The notes: generated by a model from the letters alone, not told the origin. A DNA stretch of 64,000 bases from Senimuribacter sp049852125 (GCF_049852125.1 NZ_CP187532.1:1550001-1614000), one strand, 5' to 3'; numbered from the stretch's first letter, positions 17,020-26,163 are shown. Numbers and translations are program-made.

Positions 17020-19613
17020 TATCCAATATATCTTTTCAATAATCTGGTAATCTCATTCATATCGATCGGCTTTGCGGTATGAGCGTTCATACCGCTTTCT
17101 AAAGCCTTGCGGATATCTTCTGCAAAGGCGTCAGCCGTCATTGCAACGATTGGAATATTGGAATCACTGCGATTCATGGCTCGAATCGCTTTTGCGGCTT
17201 CATATCCAGTCATAACCGGCATTCTGATATCCATTAGAATCATATCGTAATATCCTGGTTCCGATTTCTCAAACAGATCTACACATAATTGTCCGTTCTC
17301 AGCCCATTCTAATTGTAAATCCAATTCTGACAGCAATTCGCTGGCTATTTCCCAGTTCAACTCATTATCCTCAGCCACCAAAATCCGTTTTCCATGAAAA
17401 TCGTCTTTTCGTTCTTTTGTGCTCTGAACTACCTGAGCGCCTTCTATATGCTCCTTCAAACCATAATAGAGTGTAGAACGGAACAACGGCTTTGCTATGA
17501 AGCCTGTAACGCCTGCTTCTCTTGCCTGATCCTCTATTTCATTCCAATCGTAGGCTGAAATCAACAGGATTGGAATATCATCGCCCATTTCCTCACGAAT
17601 GGCTTTTGCCGTCTCGATGCCATCCATACCTGGCAGCTTCCAATCAAGCAAAATAATCTGGTAATCATCGTGGCGCGCATGACGTTTATGAACCATTTCA
17701 ATAGCGCTTTCTCCGTCTAATGCCCAATCTGCTTTAAGACCTATACCTGCCAGCGCTTCTACGGTAGTGCGGCATAATTGTTCGTCATCGTCAACTACCA
17801 GCATATTCCACTCCGGTAAAATCATCTCCTCCTCAGGTACCGTAGCTTTTTCAAAATCAATGATCACATGGAACTCTGAACCTTTTCCAAGCTCACTGTT
17901 TATTTCAATACTGCCATCCATAGCGTCGACTATATATTTGGTAATAGCCATGCCAAGACCTGCTCCCTCTGTCTTATTGACTCGAGCATTATCTTCTCTT
18001 ACATAGGATTCGAAAATATTCTTTTGAAAATCTTTTGACATTCCGATGCCCGTATCTTTGACTTTTACGTGTGTACGCACATATTCATCACCCTTCGGTG
18101 AACGTTCTTCGTAGAAGGATACGTTTATAGTACCGCCTTCCGGTGTAAATTTAATCGCGTTGGAAAGCAGATTCAACAATACCTGATTCAAGCGAACGCT
18201 GTCGGTGCACACATTTTCAACCGTAATACCATCAATAAGCACATCAAAATTCAATTTTTTTGCTTTAACCTGCGGCTGTACGATACTGACCAAACTCTCC
18301 AATACTTCTCTCAGGGATACCAGATCCTTATTCAAAGTCATTTTTCCGCTTTCTATCTTGGACATGTCAAGTACATCGTTGATCAAGCCTAAGAGGTGTT
18401 TGCTCGATAAAGTAATTTTACGTAAACAGTGCTTTACCTGTTCCGGATTATCGAAGTTAGCCGTAGCGATAGCAGTCATACCTACAATAGCATTCATCGG
18501 TGTACGAATATCGTGACTCATATTAGACAAAAATTCGCTCTTTGCTCTTGTAGCGGCCTCTGCCTGACTGCGCGCGCGTTCTAATTCCTCAATCTGCTTT
18601 CTCGTCAATCTAAAATATTTGGTAAAGATAACCAGAAGCATTCCCAGAATAACAACGCAGCCTCCTATTGTCATGAACAGCTGGTGCATGCTCAATTGGC
18701 TGACCGTCTTATCTAAAGTACCGTATGGCATTACAGTCACCAGATACCATTCTGAATAGTTAAGCGGCGTGCAGTAAATCTGTCTTCTCTGACCGTCGAT
18801 CTGAAAAACCCCGCTGTAATCAGCTCTGTTTTCCATGGCTTCAAGAAGCTCTTTCTTATACCGATCTATGGTATCTCTGTTATTCTTTCCATAATCTTCT
18901 TCCATCTGTTCCAGATAATTCAAACGTTCTGTTCCCTGCCCGCGGACAATAAAGGAGCCGTCTTTCCTTATTATATGAGAATATACCATAGAATTATCTT
19001 CACCTAAGGATAACATATCACTGATAGATTCTACCGGCAGCGCCATAACTAAAGCAGTGCATTTTTCTCCGTTTCTCATCTGATAATCAACACTGGCGCC
19101 GAAAAGGACTACCTTATGTCCTGATTCGTCTAAGCCTATGGCAACTTTATTATCTCCAGCATTCAGCGAAGTTAAAAAAGGCTCCGGGTCTATTAACTGT
19201 ATATGTCCTGGACTGAGCATATCAAAGTTTCCGCTTCTTGAATAAAATGCCACATGTGAAAAGCCGCGGGCCTCTGCTCGTTTCCTCAGCTCCTTCCTTA
19301 CGGTTTTTTCATCCATTTCTGCAGACAGCACGACCTGATTTAAAGACAGAACCTGAGACAGCCTGAGTTCCATAATTGTTTCAAAATGCATGGACAACTG
19401 CTTATCCATATTCTCCATATAAAGAGATCCCAACTCTTTAATGGTCGCCTCGCTCTTTTTATTCATAAAATAGCCCTGGGCGCTGAAAGTGATCACACAA
19501 ACTATCAGCGTTATAATTAGGCTTATGACAAGAAACCGTATGGTTTTATCCTGTGTTTTCTTCTGTGCGTCCTTTTCTATTACCGTATTTGTATTGTTTA
19601 TCATAGACTCCAT
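17019..19613 (-). CDS. Hybrid sensor histidine kinase with two receiver domains
   Basis: The 864-residue protein has a transmembrane helix at about 25-45, an extracytoplasmic sensor of about 260 residues (probably a dCache fold), a second helix at about 311-333, a short coiled linker, a HisKA domain with the phospho-acceptor in MSHDIRTPMNAI near 365, an ATPase domain with GLGMAITKYIVDAM near 555, and two receivers with phospho-acceptor Asp in ILLDWKLPGMDG near 655 and ILMDIRMPVMTG near 790. There is no HPt domain or DNA-binding output, so phosphate must pass to a protein encoded elsewhere or the receivers act internally. The ligand is unknown. It is the promoter-proximal gene of the kinase-mutase-vanY-alaS run. 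Confidence 0.93.
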   Translation of the reverse strand: MESMINNTNTVIEKDAQKKTQDKTIRFLVISLIITLIVCVITFSAQGYFMNKKSEATIKELGSLYMENMDKQLSMHFETIMELRLSQVLSLNQVVLSAEMDEKTVRKELRKRAEARGFSHVAFYSRSGNFDMLSPGHIQLIDPEPFLTSLNAGDNKVAIGLDESGHKVVLFGASVDYQMRNGEKCTALVMALPVESISDMLSLGEDNSMVYSHIIRKDGSFIVRGQGTERLNYLEQMEEDYGKNNRDTIDRYKKELLEAMENRADYSGVFQIDGQRRQIYCTPLNYSEWYLVTVMPYGTLDKTVSQLSMHQLFMTIGGCVVILGMLLVIFTKYFRLTRKQIEELERARSQAEAATRAKSEFLSNMSHDIRTPMNAIVGMTAIATANFDNPEQVKHCLRKITLSSKHLLGLINDVLDMSKIESGKMTLNKDLVSLREVLESLVSIVQPQVKAKKLNFDVLIDGITVENVCTDSVRLNQVLLNLLSNAIKFTPEGGTINVSFYEERSPKGDEYVRTHVKVKDTGIGMSKDFQKNIFESYVREDNARVNKTEGAGLGMAITKYIVDAMDGSIEINSELGKGSEFHVIIDFEKATVPEEEMILPEWNMLVVDDDEQLCRTTVEALAGIGLKADWALDGESAIEMVHKRHARHDDYQIILLDWKLPGMDGIETAKAIREEMGDDIPILLISAYDWNEIEDQAREAGVTGFIAKPLFRSTLYYGLKEHIEGAQVVQSTKERKDDFHGKRILVAEDNELNWEIASELLSELDLQLEWAENGQLCVDLFEKSEPGYYDMILMDIRMPVMTGYEAAKAIRAMNRSDSNIPIVAMTADAFAEDIRKALESGMNAHTAKPIDMNEITRLLKRYIG

Positions 19614-19758
19614 ATTATTTCCTCTTTTATCTACAATGTGTACTTGTGAAAGCTATTAAAACAGCCTTGACAGCTTCAGTCTTCTTTCTACAAATCTCCA
19701 ATTTATATTATACTGGAATCAAAAAATATGTCAATGAAAACAAACGGCTAACAGGCTC

Positions 19759-19790
19759 TAAAAAAATAAGAAGCAGACTAATCTGCTTCC
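19759..19790 (-). terminator. Terminator of the 64-residue protein gene
   Basis: GAAGCAGA (19770-19777) and TCTGCTTC (19782-19789) form a perfect 8-bp stem with a 4-base loop. On the minus strand it is followed by TTATTTTTTT. Confidence 0.9.
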
Positions 19791-19814
19791 TATTCCGCCT
19801 TATATCTTCTGCCC

Positions 19815-20009
19815 TTAAAAAGTGTCTTTGATCGTTCCAGCCATTCTGCTCACGTCGTGACGAACATCTCCCATATCCTCCACGGTGCGGCGAACATCTC
19901 TGCTGATCTTCTGTTTGTCCGTCGGCGACATCCAACGATACGCACAATAGCCTGCAGTTCCTGCTGCAGCCAGCAAAGCGGCGTCTTTGATCATTTTGCT
20001 CATATCCAT
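19815..20009 (-). CDS. Small protein with one hydrophobic segment, unknown function
   Basis: A 64-residue protein starting MDMSKMIKDAALL at 20009, where GGGGAG lies 8 bases upstream; a longer frame from 20069 has no such site. Residues 9-27 form a small-residue-rich hydrophobic helix (ALLAAAGTAGYCAYRWM), and the rest is a charged amphipathic tail (DVRRTVEDMGDVRHDVSRM) that could lie along the membrane or pair as a coiled coil. The layout recalls YtxH-like small proteins, but no family is assigned. It has its own terminator and lies after mnmA. Confidence 0.65.
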   Translation of the reverse strand: MDMSKMIKDAALLAAAGTAGYCAYRWMSPTDKQKISRDVRRTVEDMGDVRHDVSRMAGTIKDTF

Positions 20010-20090
20010 ATTTCTCACTCCCCTTTCAAAACTAGTATGGCTTAGAAAAGTACGGATTATGCTCGCCACAGTCTGGGAAAAACGAAATTG

Positions 20091-21167
20091 CTATTCAATA
20101 AATCCGCCACCGATCACTCGATCACCCTGATAAAATACAATAGACTGGCCCGGCGTAGGCGCTCGCTGCGGTTCATCAAAAGTGGTCAAAAGGCGTCCGT
20201 TTGAAATCTTTTCAACGACAGCGTCTGCGGCTTTTGCTGCGTAACGAATTTTCGCGGAAACAGATAATTTATTTGAACAAGTGTCCGGAAAGCCGCTTCC
20301 AGAAGTTTCCGCAAAAAAATTATTATAAGAATAAACTTCACCTCTGAAGAGGCTGTCATTATCACCTAAGGTAATATCGCCGCTTTCAGCGTCAATCTTC
20401 GTTACAAAAGCCGGTTTTCCAAGCGCGATTCCCAAGCCCTTGCGCTGACCGACTGTATAACACGAAATACCTCTGTGTTCACCTAATACATTACCGTGTT
20501 GATCGATAAAATTTCCTTTCTTTCCGACTGCATTTCTGTGGAATAAAAAACGCTCATAAGATTCAACGCTTTCATCAATGAAACAGATCTCCTGACTGTC
20601 AGAAGCTTCCGCATTAGGAAGCTCGTAGCTGCGCGCGATCCGTCTTGTATCCTCTTTGCAGGCAATGCCGCCAAGCGGAAGCAGCAGACGTGATAACACA
20701 TCCTGTCCCAACCGATACAGCATATAGGACTGATCCTTTTTCTGATTTACGCCTTTTGTAATATAATATAATCCGTTAACCGGATCCTGTTCTACTTGTG
20801 CATAATGCCCCGTAGCAATGTAATACGCGCCTCTTTCATCTGCTATCTGCAGCAGCTTACGGAATTTGATCGTAGGATTACAGATCACACATGGATTAGG
20901 CGTGCGTCCGCATGCATACTCATTGCAAAAGTTCTCAATTACAATGTCACTGAATTGCTTCGACACGTCCATGGATACAAAATCGATAGAAAGCCGCTCA
21001 GCTAATTTTCTGGCAGCTTCTTCACCTTCTCGATTCGTACCTAAAACATCAAAATAGAAGCCAATCACTTCCATACCCTGTTCTTTTAAGAGCAAAGCAG
21101 CGGTAGTGCTGTCCACTCCGCCGCTTAAACCAAGTATTACTTTCTTATTCTTCTTCAATGTGTTCAT
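20091..21167 (-). CDS. mnmA: tRNA-specific 2-thiouridylase
   Basis: MnmA puts sulfur on U34 of tRNA-Lys, -Glu and -Gln. The PP-loop GLSGGVDSTTAALLL is near residues 12-26, the first catalytic Cys in RTPNPCVICNPTIKF near 97-110, DSQEICFI near 200, and the second Cys in GISCYTVGQRKGLG. The start at 21167 (358 residues) follows GAGGAGGATC; the spacing is short but the next Met codons upstream lie inside iscU. It overlaps the iscU 3' end by 23 bases, so sulfur from the cysteine desulfurase encoded two genes up is likely used both for Fe-S clusters and for tRNA. Confidence 0.96.
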   Translation of the reverse strand: MNTLKKNKKVILGLSGGVDSTTAALLLKEQGMEVIGFYFDVLGTNREGEEAARKLAERLSIDFVSMDVSKQFSDIVIENFCNEYACGRTPNPCVICNPTIKFRKLLQIADERGAYYIATGHYAQVEQDPVNGLYYITKGVNQKKDQSYMLYRLGQDVLSRLLLPLGGIACKEDTRRIARSYELPNAEASDSQEICFIDESVESYERFLFHRNAVGKKGNFIDQHGNVLGEHRGISCYTVGQRKGLGIALGKPAFVTKIDAESGDITLGDNDSLFRGEVYSYNNFFAETSGSGFPDTCSNKLSVSAKIRYAAKAADAVVEKISNGRLLTTFDEPQRAPTPGQSIVFYQGDRVIGGGFIE

Positions 21168-21591
21168 GATCCTCCTCGTCCGCGTCAGGATCAAAGCCCT
21201 CCAAGCCTGCATATGTCTTTCCGTTTTTCTGAGCATAATCATAGATTGCGGATTTGATCGCGTGATCCGCTAAAACAGAACAGTGCACCTTTACCGCAGG
21301 CAGACCGCCCAGCTCCTCAATAATCTGCTTGTTGCTGATCGCTAATGCCTCATCAATAGTTTTTCCAATAATCATTGAAGTTGCCATGCTGGAAGACGCA
21401 ATCGCACTTCCGCATCCAAAGGTCTTAAATTTTGCATCTGTAATTACATCATTTTCTACATTGATCTGAATCTGCATCATATCTCCGCATACCGGACTGC
21501 CGTACGTACCAGTTCCGTCCGGTTTTTCCAGTTCTCCCACATTTCTTGGATTCATGAAGTGATCCATAACTGTATCGTTATATAATGCCAT
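21145..21591 (-). CDS. iscU: Fe-S cluster assembly scaffold, IscU/NifU N-terminal type
   Basis: The 148-residue scaffold holds nascent Fe-S clusters with three Cys: GSPVCGDMM near 36-44, FGCGSAIASSS near 60-70 and KVHCSVLADHAI near 104-115. The start at 21591 (MALYNDTVMDHFMNPRN) is the usual family N-terminus and lies 5 bases after the nifS stop; longer in-frame starts would run back into nifS. The acidic tail EEDHEHIEEE overlaps the mnmA start. It is a NifU_N-only scaffold without the NFU domain. Confidence 0.96.
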   Translation of the reverse strand: MALYNDTVMDHFMNPRNVGELEKPDGTGTYGSPVCGDMMQIQINVENDVITDAKFKTFGCGSAIASSSMATSMIIGKTIDEALAISNKQIIEELGGLPAVKVHCSVLADHAIKSAIYDYAQKNGKTYAGLEGFDPDADEEDHEHIEEE

Positions 21592-21596
21592 ATTTC

Positions 21597-22766
21597 TTAC
21601 CATCCTTTCTCGCCGTTGACAGGAGATAACGCTCTCAGCTTTTCCACGATCTCCTTCAGGCATTCAACTACATAATCTATATCTTCTTTTGTTGTAAAAT
21701 CACCAACTGTAAACCTTACAGTTCCATGAATCATTTCCACAGGTACGCCCAGCGCCGTCAAAACATGAGATGGTTCTAGAGACTTAGAGGAACATGCCGA
21801 ACCTGTCGAAACAGCTATACCCTTAAAATCCAACAGCAGCAAAATGGATTCACCCTCAATATATTTAAAAGTGATATTCGCGTTGCCGGGATGACGATAA
21901 TCTATAGAACCATTGACAAAGGTATCCGGAATCTCATCGGTTATTCTTTGTATCAAATAATCCCTCAGCTCGCTGCAATGACGTATGTGTTCTTCCATCT
22001 GCCGCTCCGCAAGCTCCGCAGCCTTTCCAAATCCAACGATAGACGCCAGATTTTCCGTTCCTGCCCGGCGTCCCATTTCCTGTGCTCCACCATGCAGGTA
22101 ATTGGAAATTCTAAGACCTTTACGGATATACAGAGCGCCAACGCCTTTAGGACCGTAAATTTTATGAGCAGACATACTCATCAAATCTATACCCAATTCC
22201 TTCACATCGATAGGCATGTTAGCAAGCGCCTGTACTGCATCAGTATGAAACAATATACCGTGCTCCTTAGCAATAGCTGCCAGCTCCTTAATCGGTTCAA
22301 CGGATCCAACCTCATTATTAACCATCATAACGCTTATCAGTATCGTTTTATCCGTAATTGCATTCTTTAAAGCCTCAGGGTCTACTCGTCCATCCGGCTG
22401 TACATCCAGATATGTAACCTCGTACCCATTCTTTTCTAAAAAAGCACATGCATGAAGCATAGCATGATGCTCAATCCTAGTTGTAATAATATGTTTTCCT
22501 CTATCTTTTAACGCGTTTGCAGCCCCAAAAACAGCCCAGTTGTCAGCCTCACTGCCGCAACCGGTAAAAAATACTTCCCTAGGCTCTGCGTGTATCAGAC
22601 TTGCAACCTGACGTCTTGCCTCGTCCATGGCCTCCTTAGACTCCAGTCCCTGAGAATAAAGGCTGGACGGATTGCCAAATTTCTGTGTGAAATACGGCAG
22701 CATGGCCGAGAGAACTTCTTCCTTTACCGGAGTTGTCGCAGAATAGTCCAAATATACTTGTCTCAT
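21597..22766 (-). CDS. nifS: Cysteine desulfurase
   Basis: This PLP enzyme turns Cys into Ala and a protein persulfide. The start at 22766 (MRQVYLDYSATTPV, 389 residues) follows AAGGAG by 8 bases, and a TATAAT just upstream would put the transcript start between the longer alternative start and this one. FFTGCGSEADNWAVFG near 65-80, the PLP Lys in MSAHKIYGPKGVG near 198-210 and the catalytic loop STGSACSSKSLEPSHVL near 318-334 are intact. The loop length is of the NifS/IscS class I type. No iscR repressor gene precedes it. Confidence 0.96.
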   Translation of the reverse strand: MRQVYLDYSATTPVKEEVLSAMLPYFTQKFGNPSSLYSQGLESKEAMDEARRQVASLIHAEPREVFFTGCGSEADNWAVFGAANALKDRGKHIITTRIEHHAMLHACAFLEKNGYEVTYLDVQPDGRVDPEALKNAITDKTILISVMMVNNEVGSVEPIKELAAIAKEHGILFHTDAVQALANMPIDVKELGIDLMSMSAHKIYGPKGVGALYIRKGLRISNYLHGGAQEMGRRAGTENLASIVGFGKAAELAERQMEEHIRHCSELRDYLIQRITDEIPDTFVNGSIDYRHPGNANITFKYIEGESILLLLDFKGIAVSTGSACSSKSLEPSHVLTALGVPVEMIHGTVRFTVGDFTTKEDIDYVVECLKEIVEKLRALSPVNGEKGW

Positions 22767-22797
22767 AAGAGTTACTCCTTTTTTAATCTTCAAACAT

Positions 22798-22806
22798 ATT
22801 ATACCA
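22798..22806 (-). promoter_or_regulatory. Extended -10 promoter of nifS-iscU-mnmA
   Basis: The minus strand reads TGGTATAAT at 22806-22798, an extended -10 with no clear -35. It would give a leader of about 25 bases before the nifS start at 22766. Confidence 0.45.
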
Positions 22807-22844
22807 AATTAAACCCGTGATTAAACAAGGAGATTTTTGTTTAC

Positions 22845-23288
22845 TCATATTTTTTTCAGCTGTGTTAATTTTATTTTTCCTTTTTTATCTTCAGCAGTAA
22901 AAAAGTATACCTGCTTGTCCCTCCACTTTCCATGCTGTCTGTACATGACATAAGAAATTTCCGCGTTACCTTTAATGATACCGTAGCTTGTCCTCTTACA
23001 TGATTTGACTTTTACTTTTGAGGTCTGAATCCGATCCATATCTGTTGCGCTGTATGCCTTCATTAAAGCAAGATCACTTCTTAGCAGCTTTTCCTTCTCA
23101 AGCTGACGAAGAATATCTTCTGTTTCGTCATAAGTCGTATCCTGACTGTAATAGTCGTTTAAAGCCGTAATACGATCAGTAACAAGCAATTTAATCTGAC
23201 TGCTGTCAGTATTAGGACGTCCCACAATTCCTGCTGTTAAAAACATAATCAAAAGAACACAAAGATTGACAACATATAGCTTTTTCAT
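22845..23288 (-). CDS. Secreted or membrane-anchored protein, unknown function
   Basis: A 147-residue protein starting MKKLYVVNLCVLLIMFL at 23288, with GGGAGG 8 bases upstream. Residues 4-22 form a signal or anchor helix, and the rest is soluble and extracytoplasmic, rich in Lys and Asp. The tail (VYFFTAEDKKGKIKLTQLKKI) reads as beta strands. The middle (DETEDILRQLEKEKLLRSDLALM) is a charged helix. I do not recognise a family. It follows the DUF896 gene on the same strand and precedes nifS after a gap with its own promoter. Confidence 0.7.
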   Translation of the reverse strand: MKKLYVVNLCVLLIMFLTAGIVGRPNTDSSQIKLLVTDRITALNDYYSQDTTYDETEDILRQLEKEKLLRSDLALMKAYSATDMDRIQTSKVKVKSCKRTSYGIIKGNAEISYVMYRQHGKWRDKQVYFFTAEDKKGKIKLTQLKKI

Positions 23289-23380
23289 TTTCTCATCCTC
23301 CCATAGCCATTCCTTCTGTTCATAATAAACTAAAAAGAGAGCAAAATTTGTAAAATTCTGCTCTCCTTCACATTTTATTT

Positions 23381-23566
23381 TCATTTACTATCCTTATCAA
23401 CAAATTCAATCTGTTCAAGCTGTGATCGTAGATTTGCCTTGAAGGCGTCTATATACTCTCTGCGCAGCACTTGTTGCTCGGCTTTTTCCTCCTCTGTCAG
23501 TCCTTCTTCCGTCTTTGCTTTTCTAGCTAATATATTAATACGGTCTATCTTTTCCTGTGTAATCAT
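23381..23566 (-). CDS. UPF0291/DUF896 family small protein (YnzC-like)
   Basis: The 61-residue protein matches the DUF896 family: EKIDRINILARKAKTEEGLT then EEEKAEQQVLRREYI and a short RSQLEQIEFVD tail, giving two helices joined by a turn. Bacillus YnzC is of this family and is tied to the SOS yneA operon there; no function is established for this one. The start follows GCAGGAGAAGC. It is monocistronic or leads into the unknown secreted protein gene. Confidence 0.88.
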   Translation of the reverse strand: MITQEKIDRINILARKAKTEEGLTEEEKAEQQVLRREYIDAFKANLRSQLEQIEFVDKDSK

Positions 23567-23609
23567 AAATGCTTCTCCTGCGTCCTAGTTTTTCTTAAAC
23601 ATTCCTTAT

Positions 23610-23638
23610 AACTTACATGACGGAATCATTCCTGTCAA
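23610..23638 (-). promoter_or_regulatory. Candidate promoter of the DUF896 gene
   Basis: TTGACA (minus strand, 23638-23633), 17-base spacer, TAAGTT (23615-23610). The spacer holds the palindrome GGAATGATTCC. The spo0A stop is about 90 bases upstream. Confidence 0.45.
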
Positions 23639-23745
23639 TAGCTTTCCCAAATTTTTCTGCTTTCACAAAAGAGCGGGACATGTAAAAAATTCTCTTATCT
23701 GGGCCACACACACTTTTCCACATAAGGAATCATTTTGTAAATGTA

Positions 23746-24543
23746 TTAACCGATTTTACGCTCTAACCGCAGTTTATCTGCAATGATAGCAATAAATTCA
23801 GAATTCGTAGGCTTGCCTTTATCATTCTTCACGGTATATCCAAACAAAGCGTCGATCGTTTCAATCCTGCCTCTGTTCCAAGCTACTTCAATAGCATGAC
23901 GTATAGCTCTTTCCACTCTGCTAGGAGTTGTATTGTTCATCTTGGCAATGGTTGGATAGAGTTCTTTCGTAACTGCCGATAAAATATCCATATTGTTAAC
24001 CACTATGGTAATCGCGTCACGCAAATAATGATATCCTTTGATATGAGCTGGAACGCCTACCTCATGAATCAAATTTGTGATTTCGATTTCAAGATCATTC
24101 TCCTTGTAGCTGGCTGATCTATTCAAGTTAAAGCCAATATTGTTCACTTCACACCGTCCCGACATTTCACGGCTCATGATCTGCCGAATCCGCTTTGCCA
24201 GAATATCCATGCTAATCGGTTTGACCAGATAATATTCCGCACCCATAGCGATTGCTCTCTGAATCATAGCATCCTGACCTACCGCGGAAACCATGATAAC
24301 ATGGGGATATTTGTTCAGCTCCATAGTATTCAACGATTCCAACACACCAAAACCATCCATATGAGGCATAATTAAATCAAGAATTAACACATCAACTTCA
24401 CTGTTTTGGATTTGATTTATGGCTCCAATACCATCTTCGGCAGTAAAAGAAATCTCCATATCCTCCTGCCGTGAGAAATACGCCTGCAAAGCTTCGCAAA
24501 AGTCTTTGTTATCATCAACAAGACCCAGCTTAATTTTATCCAT
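23746..24543 (-). CDS. spo0A: Sporulation master regulator Spo0A
   Basis: The 265-residue response regulator controls entry into sporulation. The receiver has VDDNKDFCEAL at 8-18, the phospho-acceptor Asp in VLILDLIMPHMDGFG near 54-68 and the switch Lys in YYLVKPIS near 107-114. After a linker the Spo0A effector domain runs from about 150, with VPAHIKGYHYLRDAI near 163-177 and the DNA-recognition helix TPSRVERAIRHAIEVAW near 204-220. These are the near-invariant Spo0A residues. It follows spoIVB, the standard arrangement. The 136 bases before it may hold its own promoter, but I cannot point to a convincing sigma-H site. Confidence 0.98.
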   Translation of the reverse strand: MDKIKLGLVDDNKDFCEALQAYFSRQEDMEISFTAEDGIGAINQIQNSEVDVLILDLIMPHMDGFGVLESLNTMELNKYPHVIMVSAVGQDAMIQRAIAMGAEYYLVKPISMDILAKRIRQIMSREMSGRCEVNNIGFNLNRSASYKENDLEIEITNLIHEVGVPAHIKGYHYLRDAITIVVNNMDILSAVTKELYPTIAKMNNTTPSRVERAIRHAIEVAWNRGRIETIDALFGYTVKNDKGKPTNSEFIAIIADKLRLERKIG

Positions 24544-24679
24544 ACACTAATCCTCCCTCGGACATTTTTCTTGCACCTTCTCAGTCCTACGCTATAATTT
24601 TACAATAAAAACGATGATTAGGGAACACTTATTTTATGACAAAATGTCGCAAATTCCGTACAAATTTATCATATTATTC

Positions 24680-25705
24680 TCATTTATCGCATTCTTCGAC
24701 CATAAATTCAGCAAAGATGCCATATCCCTTTTTAGGATTGTTTACAAAAACATGTGTTACAGCGCCTACAAGCCTGTTATTCTGTATGATTGGACTGCCG
24801 CTCATACCCTGGACAATACCACCGCAGATTTTCAATAACTTTTTATCAGTCACCTCGAATTCCATGCCTTTTCCTTCAGCATGATTTTGATGGCGAACAC
24901 GAGTAATTTCAATGTCGAAACGTTCCACCTTTGTACCGTCAATGGTGGTCAGAATATATGCGTCTCCTTCTTCCACCTGAGATCTCGCGGCCATGATGAT
25001 AGGTTTAGACAAATCGAAATCCTGTGCGTCGTCAGCGCTTCCGTATAGTCCGAATTCTGTGTTCTTTTCAATTGTTCCTAATGGATTCTGAAAATCATAG
25101 ATAACGCCGCCTAATTCTCCCGGCGTTCCCTTCTCTCCTGCTTTAATCTGGTTTACTCTGGTATTCAGCAGCTTCCCGCTGCGGGTTTCCAATAATATCC
25201 CTGTTTCTGCCTCGTAAATACCATGCCCAAGAGAAGCAAATTTGTTTGTCTTAGGATCGTAAAAAGATAACGTACCGATTCCCGCGATTTTTTCTTTTAT
25301 CCAAAGGCCCAGTCGGTATGCTCCGCTGCTCTTATCGTAATAGGGCTTTACCCGATAGTTCAGGTTTTCTCTGTCTCGTACCACTGTAAGCTCTACTGTA
25401 TCGCCGCTGTCAGATACAATTTTATCAACATCATCCGGACTATCAACCTTTCTGCCGTTGACAGCGATAATCATATCTCCTACCTGAGGACCCGTATCGT
25501 TTTCGACGCCGACAATCAGCGCTCCCTTTACATTCATCTGCAGTCCTACTGATTGGCCGCCTGGTATTAGAACTCTCTCAGATACTACATCCTTTGAAGA
25601 AGTCAGCACAGACAGCTGCTCCGGAAACAAAATGCCGCTGCAGGCAACAAAAGCAATAATGCCTGCAAATAACAGCGCGCACCGTTTTACTCTTTCTTTC
25701 ATCAT
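24680..25705 (-). CDS. spoIVB: SpoIVB signalling serine protease
   Basis: SpoIVB is made in the forespore and secreted to the intermembrane space, where it cleaves SpoIVFA to start sigma-K activation. The 341-residue protein has an N-terminal membrane anchor (10-28), a PDZ domain at about 60-125 (GDMIIAVNGRKVDSPDDV), and an S55 peptidase domain with a candidate catalytic His in SLGHGIYEAETG near 160 and the catalytic Ser in VQGMSGSPIIQNN near 301-313. Met 1 and Met 2 are both possible starts. It is preceded by a BofC-like gene, 5 bases away, and followed by spo0A. Confidence 0.96.
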   Translation of the reverse strand: MMKERVKRCALLFAGIIAFVACSGILFPEQLSVLTSSKDVVSERVLIPGGQSVGLQMNVKGALIVGVENDTGPQVGDMIIAVNGRKVDSPDDVDKIVSDSGDTVELTVVRDRENLNYRVKPYYDKSSGAYRLGLWIKEKIAGIGTLSFYDPKTNKFASLGHGIYEAETGILLETRSGKLLNTRVNQIKAGEKGTPGELGGVIYDFQNPLGTIEKNTEFGLYGSADDAQDFDLSKPIIMAARSQVEEGDAYILTTIDGTKVERFDIEITRVRHQNHAEGKGMEFEVTDKKLLKICGGIVQGMSGSPIIQNNRLVGAVTHVFVNNPKKGYGIFAEFMVEECDK

Positions 25706-25710
25706 TTTAC

Positions 25711-26163
25711 TCAGCTCTCATAATCCATCATCAATTTATTCAGATCATCTCTCCTTTCCAGCTTGATCCCCTCAGCGAATCTCTGCTGGTCCTGGGCAGA
25801 CAGAGTTTCATAAATAATGCCGGTTTCTTCCAGCTCGGTCAACTTGCCCGTTTCATCGGAGAAAAAGATCTTAATAACATTGTTATCATATTTCACCAAA
25901 TAATATGACTGATAAAATTGTTGATTGTCGTCCTCTTTTTCCTCCGGATCTTCCTCTGCGGATTTTGGTGAATCAACCTGCGTATCGTCTTGTTTGTCCT
26001 CTTGCGGCAAATCCTGTACTCTGCTTTCTAAATTAACCCGCTCAGCTTCACGGGCATTTCGACTGCTTAGCGCTCCAATGAGAAGGAATACAGCAAGAAT
26101 GACAACAGTAAGTGCAAGTGCGACATAAATCCACGTATGATTCTTTTTTTTCTGACTGAACAT
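25711..26163 (-). CDS. BofC-like membrane protein, candidate SpoIVB regulator
   Basis: A 150-residue protein: cytoplasmic N-terminus, one transmembrane helix at 11-31 (WIYVALALTVVILAVFLL), a very acidic spacer at about 45-80, and a C-terminal domain of about 65 residues. The latter begins YYLVKYDNNVIKIF and ends EGIKLERRDDLNKLMMDYES, which is how I remember the BofC C-terminal domain (PF08955-like) in Clostridia. In Bacillus BofC restrains SpoIVB. Here it is directly upstream of spoIVB in the same operon, which supports that role. Ribosome site GAGGTGATAAT. The domain match is from memory and needs a profile search. Confidence 0.7.
   Translation of the reverse strand: MFSQKKKNHTWIYVALALTVVILAVFLLIGALSSRNAREAERVNLESRVQDLPQEDKQDDTQVDSPKSAEEDPEEKEDDNQQFYQSYYLVKYDNNVIKIFFSDETGKLTELEETGIIYETLSAQDQQRFAEGIKLERRDDLNKLMMDYES

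Noticed and set aside
24544..24679. Spo0A box and sigma-H promoter before spo0A
   Set aside because: TGTCGCA at 24645-24651 differs from the 0A box TGTCGAA and stands alone; no convincing sigma-H -35/-10 pair was found.
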